Below, piece after piece: positions 1 to 5,827 of a stretch of 6,072 nucleotides of DNA; position 1 is the first letter of the stretch, and each line of letters opens with the position of its first letter. The DNA is from Bacillota bacterium (lineage in GTDB: Bacteria > Bacillota_A > Clostridia > Lachnospirales > Lachnospiraceae), in assembly GCA_023443925.1 (NCBI GenBank), contig JAEZSL010000085.1:1-6072 (forward strand). The letters are read 5' to 3'. Position numbers and translations under genes: made by a program. The notes below the pieces were generated by a model. It had not been told where the DNA came from. It worked only from the letters and a program-made list of their open reading frames with translations, and did no database searches.

Positions 1-59
1 GGTTCTAAGGTTCTTTCAAAATTTCTCTTCTCATTGTATTTGTTTAGCTTTTCAGACAT
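1..59 (-). CDS. Partial gene, LigD-type 3'-phosphoesterase N-terminus (putative)
   Basis: Only the first 19 codons and two bases of the next are in the window; the gene runs off the left edge. The ATG (complement of 57-59) lies 3 nt after the Ku stop codon, so the two are almost certainly co-transcribed and probably translationally coupled. A weak AAGGAA (complement of 72-77) about 12 nt upstream is the only ribosome-site candidate. The visible peptide begins MSEKLNKYNEKRNF and continues ERTLE, resembling the 'L..Y..KR.F..T.EP' start of LigD phosphoesterase (PE) domains. Those domains trim 3' ends during bacterial NHEJ, either alone or fused to ligase and polymerase domains. The family call rests on this short match and on the position directly after ku. 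Whether the full protein is a stand-alone PE or a longer LigD cannot be seen. Confidence 0.6.
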   Translation of the reverse strand, partial: MSEKLNKYNEKRNFERTLE

Positions 60-62
60 AAA

Positions 63-836
63 TTATGCCGGTTCCTTTTCTTTTTTGGCCTTCTCGACGC
101 TGGCTCTTAATGCCTCCATAAGGTCTATGACTTTACCGTCGCTCTCGGCTTCCGGAGCAACAACCTCTTTGCCTGATATTTTAGTTTCAATGAGTGCCCG
201 GAGCTTGATCTGATATTCATCTTTATATTTGCCGGGATCAAAAGGTGTATCCATGGAATTAATCAGCATCTTTGCCATATTTAGTTCCTGCTCGGCAACC
301 TCTGGTTTTGTATACTGCTTCTGCAGTTCTTTGATGTCGTCAGCATAGTACATAGTGGAAATCAAAATGCCTTCCTCTCTGGGAATGATGGCCATCAAAG
401 TGTCTTTGGTACCCATAACTGCTTTGCCTATGGCTATCTTCTGTTCGGCCATCAAAGCCCCCCGAAGCAGTTCAAAAGCCTTTTCACCACCTGCCTCGGG
501 TGCTGCCTGGTAAGTCTTTTCGTAATAAACCGGAGAAATCTGATTTAACTGGGCAAAGTGCAGGATTTGAATGGATTTTTCTTTTTCCGTCTTGATCTTT
601 TCGATCTCATCGTCTGTGATGACTACATATTTATCATCATCATACTCGTAACCCTTAACAATGTCTTCCGACTTGATTTCTTTGCCGCAATGGGCACAGG
701 TTTTTTTATAACGGATACGGCTATTGTCTTCTTTATGCAATTGATTGAAATGGATATCATTATCCTGGGTGGCTGTATACATTGCAATGGGAATTGCAAC
801 CATGCCAAATGTTATGACTGATTTACGCGCTATCAT
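63..836 (-). CDS. ku: Bacterial Ku protein (NHEJ DNA end-binding)
   Basis: A 257-residue protein with the hallmarks of bacterial Ku. The N-terminus MIARKSVITFGMVAIPIAMY matches the conserved 'sw.G.v.iPVkly.A' start and is followed by 'IHFNQLH'. A CxxC pair (CAHCGKEI, Cys47 and Cys50) follows, as in many bacterial Ku proteins. Next come the 'VKGYEYDDDKYVVITDDEIEKI' type segment, the core beta-barrel, and the C-terminal 'VIDLMEALRASVEKAKK' motif with a short Lys-rich tail. Ku homodimers thread onto double-strand breaks and recruit the end-processing ligase LigD. Length is normal for a minimal bacterial Ku without a long basic extension. The start is well supported by GGAGGTGAT (complement of 842-850) with a short spacer. 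A LigD-like gene begins 3 nt downstream. Promoter signals are unclear: TTGCAA (complement of 896-901) and TATACC (complement of 872-877), 18 bp apart, are a weak sigma-A candidate. A tandem repeat lies further upstream. Confidence 0.95.
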   Translation of the reverse strand: MIARKSVITFGMVAIPIAMYTATQDNDIHFNQLHKEDNSRIRYKKTCAHCGKEIKSEDIVKGYEYDDDKYVVITDDEIEKIKTEKEKSIQILHFAQLNQISPVYYEKTYQAAPEAGGEKAFELLRGALMAEQKIAIGKAVMGTKDTLMAIIPREEGILISTMYYADDIKELQKQYTKPEVAEQELNMAKMLINSMDTPFDPGKYKDEYQIKLRALIETKISGKEVVAPEAESDGKVIDLMEALRASVEKAKKEKEPA

Positions 837-931
837 TTCAAATCACCTCCGGGATTATTGTTTCCAATTCTGGTATAAGTATTCTGTGCTTAATTTTGCA
901 ATAATCGAATAAATTTATTTTTCAGCTTACC

Positions 932-1033
932 GATAGTACTAGCTTTTACATATAATGTTAGCTTTACTTATAGTATTAGCTTTAATTGATAGTTTTTTGC
1001 TTTACTTGATAGTTTTTCGCTTTACTTTGATAG
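932..1033. repeat. Degenerate ~20-bp tandem repeat between ku and the response regulator
   Basis: About five head-to-tail copies of a 18-21 bp unit, roughly GATAGTnTTnGCTTTACTT on the plus strand, begin near 932, 951, 970, 988 and 1008, with a truncated copy from 1029. The two best copies (988-1007 and 1008-1028) are nearly identical; the left copies have drifted. The period is close to two helical turns. The array lies upstream of ku (minus strand) and 219 bp before the response regulator start. It could be a cluster of protein-binding sites or simply slippage-prone AT-rich DNA. There are no spacers, so it is not a CRISPR array. Confidence 0.75.
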
Positions 1034-1079
1034 CAACCTTGATTTTTTAGCCAATCTAATTTAACATAGCAAATGAGAC

Positions 1080-1110
1080 TTGGAATCAGGTCAATTAGTA
1101 AATGTATAAT
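1080..1110 (+). promoter_or_regulatory. Possible basal sigma-A promoter of the two-component operon
   Basis: A perfect TATAAT at 1105-1110 is preceded by TTGGAA (1080-1085) with a long 19-bp spacer. The -10 is strong and the -35 and spacing are suboptimal. If used, it would give a leader of about 135 nt that crosses the second, better-supported promoter at 1168-1199. A constitutive basal promoter upstream of an autoregulated one is a common arrangement for two-component operons, but here it is only a sequence match. Confidence 0.35.
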
Positions 1111-1167
1111 GAGGTATGGCAAATAAAACGACAAAATTTCATCAGTAGTTCAGTTGAATTCCCGGAG

Positions 1168-1205
1168 TTGAGATTCAGTTGATAGAAAGCTGTTAAGATA
1201 TACGT
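1168..1205 (+). promoter_or_regulatory. Regulated promoter/operator before the response regulator (copy 1)
   Basis: TTGAG (1168-1172) and TTGAT (1179-1183) form direct half-sites 11 bp apart. The -10-like TAAGAT (1194-1199) starts 10 bp after the second half-site, so that half-site takes the place of the -35. This is the geometry used by OmpR/PhoB-family activators. The segment aligns without gaps to 3126-3163 before the ABC ATPase gene, with 29 of 38 identities. An extra copy of TTCAGTTGA (1149-1157, repeated at 1174-1182) lies 25 bp upstream and may be a further site. Binding by the adjacent regulator (autoregulation) is inferred. Confidence 0.6.
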
Positions 1206-1251
1206 GAAGGAGTTTTAAAACAGGTGATAAGAAAAAAGCGGAGGTGAATTC

Positions 1252-1926
1252 ATGTTTAATATTTTAGTAGTTGAAGATGATACGAATACCCAGAAACTAA
1301 TCTGCACGCTACTTAAGCGGTCAGGCTACAATGCCTTTTCAGCTAAAGACGGACTCGATGCCTTAACCAGGATGGACAGCCAATATTTTGATTTAATTAT
1401 TCTGGATTTAATGATGCCTCGAATGGATGGCTATCAGCTTTGTAAAGAATTACGCGATGTAGGAGAAAACATACCCATACTAATGATCACCGCGCAACAG
1501 GAAATCAAGGATAAGCATAAAGGCTTCCTGGTCGGAACAGATGATTACATGACTAAACCCTTTGACGAACAGGAAATGCTGTACCGCATAAAAGCTCTGC
1601 TGCGCCGGGCTCAGATTGTGAATGAGCAAAGATTAATAATTGGGAACACCACCTTGGATTATAATACCCTCTCCGTCACTTATGACGGCAATTCTATCAC
1701 GCTTCCCCAGAAAGAGTTCTATTTACTTTATAAATTAGCGAGTTATCCAAATATCATATTTACCCGCATCCAATTGATGGATGAAATATGGGGTCCGGAC
1801 ACAGAAACGGATGAACACACCTTAAATGTTCATATGGGCAGGCTGCGTGAGAAGTTTAGAGATAACCCGGATTTCGAACTTATTACGGTTCGGGGGTTAG
1901 GCTATAAGGCGGTGAAGCTTACATGA
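1252..1926 (+). CDS. OmpR/PhoB-family response regulator
   Basis: A 224-residue two-domain transcription factor. The receiver domain (about 1-115) has the acidic pair Asp9/Asp10, the phospho-acceptor Asp52 in 'IILDLMMPRMDG', the switch Thr80 in 'MITA', Tyr99 and the conserved Lys102 in 'KPF'. The C-terminal winged-helix domain (about 125-224) carries 'LPQKEFYLLYKLASYPN', 'RIQLMDEIWG', the recognition-helix region 'DEHTLNVHMGRLREKF' and the final 'ITVRGLGYKAV' hairpin. Everything needed for phosphorylation and DNA binding is present. The start has a strong GGAGGTGA (1240-1247) a few bases upstream. The stop overlaps the kinase start (ATGA), which makes that kinase its cognate partner. Candidate targets are the matching operators at 1168-1183 and 3126-3141. 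The signal and exact subfamily are unknown, so no gene symbol is given. Confidence 0.95.
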   Translation: MFNILVVEDDTNTQKLICTLLKRSGYNAFSAKDGLDALTRMDSQYFDLIILDLMMPRMDGYQLCKELRDVGENIPILMITAQQEIKDKHKGFLVGTDDYMTKPFDEQEMLYRIKALLRRAQIVNEQRLIIGNTTLDYNTLSVTYDGNSITLPQKEFYLLYKLASYPNIIFTRIQLMDEIWGPDTETDEHTLNVHMGRLREKFRDNPDFELITVRGLGYKAVKLT

Positions 1927-2963
1927 AAAAAAGAATGAGCCTCGCAGTTTCACTTGTTGTCTTTGTATTTTTTATTATGGTTTTATCATTAGTAATCGGC
2001 AGATTCGGCACATTTTTGCTGGACTCCTTTTTTCATATTAACATGGCTGGAAATGGTTTTCTTTCCTTTATACTGCTATTATTAATCAGTGTATTTATCG
2101 GTACTTCTATCACTGCTCTTTTAAGTAAATGGATGGTAAAACCGGTTCGAAATCTTATCGAAGCAACAGAAGAAGTTGCAAAAGGTAATTTTTCTGTAAC
2201 GGCAGAAGGCGGTTACATTCCAGAAATTGAGAGTCTCGCTGTCAGCTTTAATAAAATGGCAGCCGAACTGTCCGGTATTGAAATGCTGCGTGTTGATTTT
2301 ATCAATAATTTTTCACATGAGTTTAAAACACCTATTGTTTCAATTAAGGGCTTTGCGAAGCTCTTAAAGGAGGATAATCTTACCACAGAAGAGGTAAATG
2401 AATACTTAGATATTATAATTCATGAATCCCAGCGGTTATCCGATCTATCTACAAATGTGCTTAATTTGTCCAAGATAGAAAATACGGAGATTATCAGTGA
2501 GAAAGAAATATATGCGCTGGATGAACAGGTCCGCCGCACCCTTCTTCTGCTGGAACCCAAATGGACTGCAAAAGAGCTTTCTGTTGCCGTTGATTTGGAT
2601 TGTATCAGCATTTATAATAATGCACCTTTAATCCAGCAGATATGGTTAAATCTTATGGATAATGCTATTAAATTCACTGATCCCGGCGGAACGTTGCAAA
2701 TCAGCTTAAAACGTATTCATTCCTCAATACAGTTTAGTATCAAGGATAATGGTCAGGGAATGGATGATGATACTATGAAACACATCTATGATAAGTTTTA
2801 CCAAGGTGATACTTCCCATGCAGGAAAGGGGAATGGTCTTGGCCTTACGCTGGTACACAGAATTATCACCCTGTGCAAAGGTCATATAGAAGTCAATAGC
2901 AGTCCGGGAAAAGGCAGTATTTTTACGGTTTACTTACCTACCGGCATGCCGGCTGATTCATAA
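1923..2963 (+). CDS. Membrane sensor histidine kinase with short extracytoplasmic loop
   Basis: A 346-residue kinase. Two membrane segments, about 7-27 and 46-68, enclose only some 18-20 residues outside the membrane. That is too small for a classical extracellular sensor domain and suggests sensing in or at the membrane, or through a partner. A HAMP linker (about 69-120, 'KPVRNLIEATEEVAKGNFSV') follows. The HisKA helix has the phosphorylated His132 in 'NNFSHEFKTPIVSIKGF'. The ATPase domain shows the N box (Asn243 and Asn247 in 'LNLMDNAIKF'), G1 'DNGQGM' (275-280) and G2 'GNGLGLTL' (303-310), so it looks catalytically complete. It overlaps the response regulator by 4 nt, and AAGGCGGTGA inside the upstream gene (1906-1915) serves as ribosome site. 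By context it probably reports envelope damage or a peptide/antibiotic handled by the downstream transporter; the ligand is not inferable. Confidence 0.94.
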   Translation: MKKRMSLAVSLVVFVFFIMVLSLVIGRFGTFLLDSFFHINMAGNGFLSFILLLLISVFIGTSITALLSKWMVKPVRNLIEATEEVAKGNFSVTAEGGYIPEIESLAVSFNKMAAELSGIEMLRVDFINNFSHEFKTPIVSIKGFAKLLKEDNLTTEEVNEYLDIIIHESQRLSDLSTNVLNLSKIENTEIISEKEIYALDEQVRRTLLLLEPKWTAKELSVAVDLDCISIYNNAPLIQQIWLNLMDNAIKFTDPGGTLQISLKRIHSSIQFSIKDNGQGMDDDTMKHIYDKFYQGDTSHAGKGNGLGLTLVHRIITLCKGHIEVNSSPGKGSIFTVYLPTGMPADS

Positions 2964-3041
2964 TGGATTACAATTACGATTACCGTTTTATAAAAAGAAG
3001 TGACAGATATGTTTAATATGATGTAACCCAATATTTATATT

Positions 3042-3081
3042 TAATTGCGTAGTAGTTTTTTAACTGCTACGCAATTATTTT
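3042..3081 (+). terminator. Rho-independent terminator after the two-component operon
   Basis: A 16-bp stem, TAATTGCGTAGTAGTT (3042-3057) with AACTGCTACGCAATTA (3062-3077), has one G-U wobble and a TTTT loop (3058-3061) and is followed by a short T run (3078-3081). It lies 79 nt after the kinase stop. It separates the kinase from the ABC operon, which has its own promoter at 3126. The U tract is short, so some readthrough is possible. Confidence 0.75.
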
Positions 3082-3125
3082 ATGCAGCCAAAAGGCTGGA
3101 CTTATTTTATAATTCCAAAGATTAA

Positions 3126-3163
3126 TTGAGGTTGAGTTGATATTACGCTGTTACAATAGCCGT
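3126..3163 (+). promoter_or_regulatory. Regulated promoter/operator before the ABC transporter operon (copy 2)
   Basis: TTGAG (3126-3130) and TTGAT (3137-3141) are 11 bp apart, and TACAAT (3152-3157) sits 10 bp downstream as the -10. The layout and most bases match copy 1 at 1168-1205 (29 of 38, no gaps, constant offset of 1958 bp). There is no good -35 hexamer at 17 bp, which fits a promoter that needs an activator. The inferred activator is the OmpR-family regulator at 1252-1926. Confidence 0.62.
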
Positions 3164-3187
3164 ACAAAACGAAAGGAGTTAAACACG

Positions 3188-4138
3188 ATGAATGTTTTAA
3201 CAAAGCAAAAAGGAACTACTCCAAAAGCAATTCAGATTGAAGGTTTAAGCAAGAATTTTGGTGAGTATAAGATCTTAGACAACCTCTCTTTCGAGGTGAA
3301 TAAAGGAGAAATTTTTGGATTTCTGGGACTCAATGGAGCCGGAAAAACCACAACGATAAAACTACTCTTATCAATCTTACGGCCAACCTCAGGTAAGCTC
3401 TGCCTGCTGGGTGAAAAAGTTGATGCTGGGAATAGCAGCTTATGGAATAAAGTTGGCTATCTGGAAGAGGCTGCTTTTTATCCAGATCTGACAGTAATCG
3501 AAAATATTGATATTGCACGCCGTATGCAAAAGGTTTCAGATAAAGCAGCGGTAGACCGTATCATTGGAAAATTAGGACTTGAACCGCATAAAAAGAAAAA
3601 GGCAAGAAATCTGTCCCTTGGTAATAAGCAGCGGCTGGGTCTTGCAAAGGCTATGCTGCACAATCCGGAAGTTCTCATCTTGGATGAACCTATCAATGGT
3701 CTTGATCCGGCGGGGGTGGTTGAGATCCGTGATATGCTCTTGGATTTAGCCAAAAATCATGGCGTAACAATATTTATATCCAGCCATCTGCTGGCTGAAC
3801 TTTCTAAGGTTGCCACAAGAATAGGAATTATCCATAACGGCCACCTGGTTCAGGAGATAGAAATGAATAAACTGGAACATTCTCTGCAAAAAAACCTGGT
3901 TATAGACGGCCGGGATAAGGGTGCTATAAAACGGCTGCTTCGAAAACAGGGCTATGAATATGAAGATACCATGGATGGCCATATCCTATTAACGGACAGG
4001 CACCTGGCTGAGACTCCGGAAGATTTAGCCGAACTCCTTGTTCAATCTAATTTGCCGCCAAAGATGTTAAGTGTGATTACGGAAGATTTAGAGGGCTATT
4101 TTCTTCGTTCAATCGGTATAGTTAGGAGGAATTATTAA
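3188..4138 (+). CDS. ABC transporter ATPase, BcrA/LanF-like (ABC-2 type exporter)
   Basis: A 316-residue nucleotide-binding subunit that would power the membrane partner encoded next. Visible motifs are Walker A 'GLNGAGKTT' (47-55; Leu where Pro is usual), signature 'LSLGNKQR' (142-149), Walker B 'VLILDEP' (162-168) with D-loop 'GLDP', and the switch His200 in 'ISSH'. The Q-loop region reads 'VGYLEEAAFYPDLT', a Gln-to-Glu type replacement often seen in ABC-2 ATPases. Residues from about 215 form the C-terminal extension typical of BcrA/LanF-like drug and lantibiotic exporters. The ATG at 3188 is chosen because AAAGGAGTT (3172-3180) lies 7 nt upstream; an in-frame TTG at 3137 falls inside the promoter and has no ribosome site. 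The stop overlaps the permease start by one base (TAATG). The substrate is unknown; export of or protection from a peptide or cell-wall antibiotic is the likeliest role by family and regulation. Confidence 0.93.
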   Translation: MNVLTKQKGTTPKAIQIEGLSKNFGEYKILDNLSFEVNKGEIFGFLGLNGAGKTTTIKLLLSILRPTSGKLCLLGEKVDAGNSSLWNKVGYLEEAAFYPDLTVIENIDIARRMQKVSDKAAVDRIIGKLGLEPHKKKKARNLSLGNKQRLGLAKAMLHNPEVLILDEPINGLDPAGVVEIRDMLLDLAKNHGVTIFISSHLLAELSKVATRIGIIHNGHLVQEIEMNKLEHSLQKNLVIDGRDKGAIKRLLRKQGYEYEDTMDGHILLTDRHLAETPEDLAELLVQSNLPPKMLSVITEDLEGYFLRSIGIVRRNY

Positions 4139-4854
4139 TGGATATCTTATCAGTTCTGCATTGCGAAGTACGCAAAATTATCCGTTCTAATGTATTTGGA
4201 CTTATATTTCTTGTTTTTGCTTTTGGACCGGTTATGATGGGTGTTGGTATCATCTTGTCCGGTAGCAGCGGTGATATTAACTGGCAAAACTATTTAATAC
4301 CGTTACTAAATAACCTTTCGGCATTAGGAGTGATTGGCTACTCTTTTATAGCTGCATGGGTATTTGGCCGGGAGTATACGGATAAAACCATAAAAGATTT
4401 ACTGGTCAAACCCATTTCCAGATCTCTTATTGTAACGTCCAAGCTGCTGGTTATTCTGGTTTGGAGCATACTACTATCAATTTATATGTTTGCCGTCAGC
4501 CTGTGTGTAGGCGGAATTTTAGGAGTTGCCGGATGGTCTTATCCCCTGATTGGAAGAATTTTCTTAAGATATTTTATAACCTCCCTTTTATTTATATTAG
4601 TCACCACACCAGGTATCCTCTTAGCAAATATAAGCAAAGGCTTTTTAGCACCTTTAGCGCTCACCTTAATCATCGTTATCTGTTCCAGTGTTTTAGCTTC
4701 AATGGGATTTTCTCCTTACTTTCCCTGGACAATACCCCAGGTCTATTTAAGCACCGGAATTCTATCTTTTAGCAGCTTCCTTATTCTTATGTTTACCGGA
4801 GCCGTCGGTTTAATCGGAACCTTTGTCTGGTGGCGTTATTCGGAACAACAATGA
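4138..4854 (+). CDS. ABC-2 type permease subunit (BcrB-like, six TM)
   Basis: A 238-residue hydrophobic protein with six predicted membrane segments: about 20-41, 56-76, 97-125, 142-164, 168-190 and 206-232. After the second comes a cytoplasmic 'GREYTDKTIKDLLVKPISR' stretch (77-95). This matches the E..(G/D)T...LL..P.SR pattern of ABC-2 permeases, a likely coupling element with the ATPase. The size fits the small BcrB / ABC2_membrane_4 class. The start overlaps the ATPase stop by one base. AGGAGG (4124-4129), which also encodes the ATPase's Arg-Arg, is the ribosome site, so translation should be coupled. It would pair with the ATPase (2+2) in the cytoplasmic membrane. Nothing in the sequence gives the substrate. 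Confidence 0.92.
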   Translation: MDILSVLHCEVRKIIRSNVFGLIFLVFAFGPVMMGVGIILSGSSGDINWQNYLIPLLNNLSALGVIGYSFIAAWVFGREYTDKTIKDLLVKPISRSLIVTSKLLVILVWSILLSIYMFAVSLCVGGILGVAGWSYPLIGRIFLRYFITSLLFILVTTPGILLANISKGFLAPLALTLIIVICSSVLASMGFSPYFPWTIPQVYLSTGILSFSSFLILMFTGAVGLIGTFVWWRYSEQQ

Positions 4855-4875
4855 GTATCATAGGAGGAATTATTG

Positions 4876-5400
4876 ATGAAGGAAGAAATCAAAACCGTCT
4901 CTGTACTGTTAACCAAATATACCGATCCATTTTCGAAACTTTTTAGTATATTTACCCGTAGTGAATATACGCATGCTTCCATCGGGATTGGTGATAATGG
5001 ATGTGAATTTTTTAGTTTTGTTCTAAAAGATGGTTTTCATATTGAGAGACCTATAAGGAATAAAAAGGCGAAAAGAGACTGGATATTATGTGCACTTTAT
5101 CAGCTTGATGTTTCATACACGGTATATAATAACATTAAACTTTATTTGCAGGAATTCTTAAATAATGCAGAACACTATCAATATAGCTTCTTTGGTGTTC
5201 CTCTTTGTCTAATGCGGATACCTCACCATTTTAAATATCATTATTTCTGTTCCCAGTTTGTAGCCCAGCTTATAATTGCAACAAAAGCGGCACAGCTAAA
5301 AAAACGTCCTTCTATTTACCTTCCGGATGACTTTCAACGTGAACCTGAACTCAAGCTCTGTTTTAAAGGGACTTTGGGGGAATTGGCAGCATTGATGTAG
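4876..5400 (+). CDS. Permuted papain-like cysteine hydrolase, YiiX/YebB (NlpC/P60 superfamily) type
   Basis: A 174-residue soluble protein with no signal peptide or membrane segment, so it should act in the cytoplasm or at the inner membrane face. It has the circularly permuted papain arrangement: an early His (His33 in 'YTHASIGIG') comes before a late Cys (Cys125 in 'HYFCSQFVAQLI'), followed by 'YLPDDF' (148-153). This matches YiiX/YebB- and G6R-like members, some of which cleave amides or act on lipids and peptides. The third catalytic residue is not certain; Glu57 in 'FHIERP' is one candidate. Start: TAGGAGG (4861-4867) is 8 nt from the ATG at 4876, better than the TTG at 4873. It lies 21 nt after the permease, so it is very likely in the same operon and under the same regulator. 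An enzyme of this type attached to a BcrAB-like exporter is unusual. It might modify the exported molecule, a lipid or a peptide; that is inference. Confidence 0.72.
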   Translation: MKEEIKTVSVLLTKYTDPFSKLFSIFTRSEYTHASIGIGDNGCEFFSFVLKDGFHIERPIRNKKAKRDWILCALYQLDVSYTVYNNIKLYLQEFLNNAEHYQYSFFGVPLCLMRIPHHFKYHYFCSQFVAQLIIATKAAQLKKRPSIYLPDDFQREPELKLCFKGTLGELAALM

Positions 5401-5442
5401 TTAAAAAATTAAAATTTGCTGGTATGCGGTTTTTATTCGCTG

Positions 5443-5759
5443 CTAATTGGAACAATCGGAAGCAGTATTACTATAACCGATTGCATTTTTATGACATACC
5501 TTCACACATTTGCCGCACTAAATACAGTCAGGATGGCTTAATAAGCTTCCTTTAAAATCATAAGGTACAATCCCATAGGACACTTCTTTTCACATAATTT
5601 GCAGGATATACATTCAGAAGAGATCCGAAGAACCTTATTGCTTTTTTTTATTCTTGTTATAAAGGAAGCTATGGTTCCCATGGGACAAAAGTGACACCAG
5701 GTTCTATGATTATAAAATGATACCGGCTAATTTTTTCAAAAGTTTAATATTTTTTTCAT
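5443..5759 (-). pseudogene. Decayed NapH/polyferredoxin-like [4Fe-4S] protein gene
   Basis: Reading the minus strand across frames gives a clear iron-sulfur protein remnant. First, 'YNHRTWCHFCPMGTIASF' is the Cys-rich motif that follows the last membrane helix in NapH/YccM-like proteins. After a frame change at an A8 run (about 5643-5650) comes 'SSECISCKLCEKKCPMGL', a complete CxxCxxCxxxCP cluster motif. After a second frame change near 5565 comes 'YDFKGSLLSHPDCI', an in-frame TAG, then 'CGKCVKVCHKNAIGY', a second cluster motif interrupted at its third residue. An ATG at 5757-5759 has GGGAG (complement of 5766-5770) upstream, but two stops follow within 11 codons. The large N-terminal membrane part expected for the family is absent. 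Two frameshifts, at least three stops and an apparent deletion mark it as non-functional. Intact relatives pass electrons at the membrane in anaerobic respiration. Confidence 0.75.
5453..5490 (+). terminator. Possible terminator of the ABC/hydrolase operon
   Basis: CAATCGG (5453-5459) pairs perfectly with CCGATTG (5477-5483), and a TTTTT run at 5486-5490 follows. The 17-nt loop is long. An outer pair, GGTATG (5421-5426) with CATACC (5495-5500), could enclose it. It lies 53 nt after the hydrolase stop, where a terminator is expected, but it also overlaps the 3' end of the decayed minus-strand ferredoxin gene, so the symmetry might be accidental. Confidence 0.45.
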
Positions 5760-5827
5760 TGCATTCTCCCTGACTTTTATTCATAATTAATATAAAGTGA
5801 ATATATCTTACTTTAAAATAATTATCT

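Noticed and set aside
558..821. Plus-strand open frame inside ku
   Set aside because: Low-complexity hydrophobic translation antisense to a clear Ku gene, without a ribosome site; a shadow frame.
932..1033. CRISPR array
   Set aside because: Repeats are directly adjacent and degenerate with no unique spacers, and there are no cas genes.
3085..3098. Second terminator CAGCC-AAAA-GGCTG
   Set aside because: The stem is only 5 bp, with no T run directly after it. The 3042-3081 hairpin explains termination better.
3137..3187. Longer ABC ATPase starting at TTG 3137
   Set aside because: The extension lies over the -10 and operator, has no ribosome site and adds non-family residues. The ATG at 3188 has AAAGGAGTT 7 nt upstream.
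4461..4772. Open frame inside the permease gene
   Set aside because: Out-of-frame shadow of a well-supported membrane protein; no ribosome site or recognisable family.
4873..4875. TTG start for the hydrolase one codon upstream
   Set aside because: Spacing to AGGAGG would be only 5 nt, and an ATG with better spacing follows at once.
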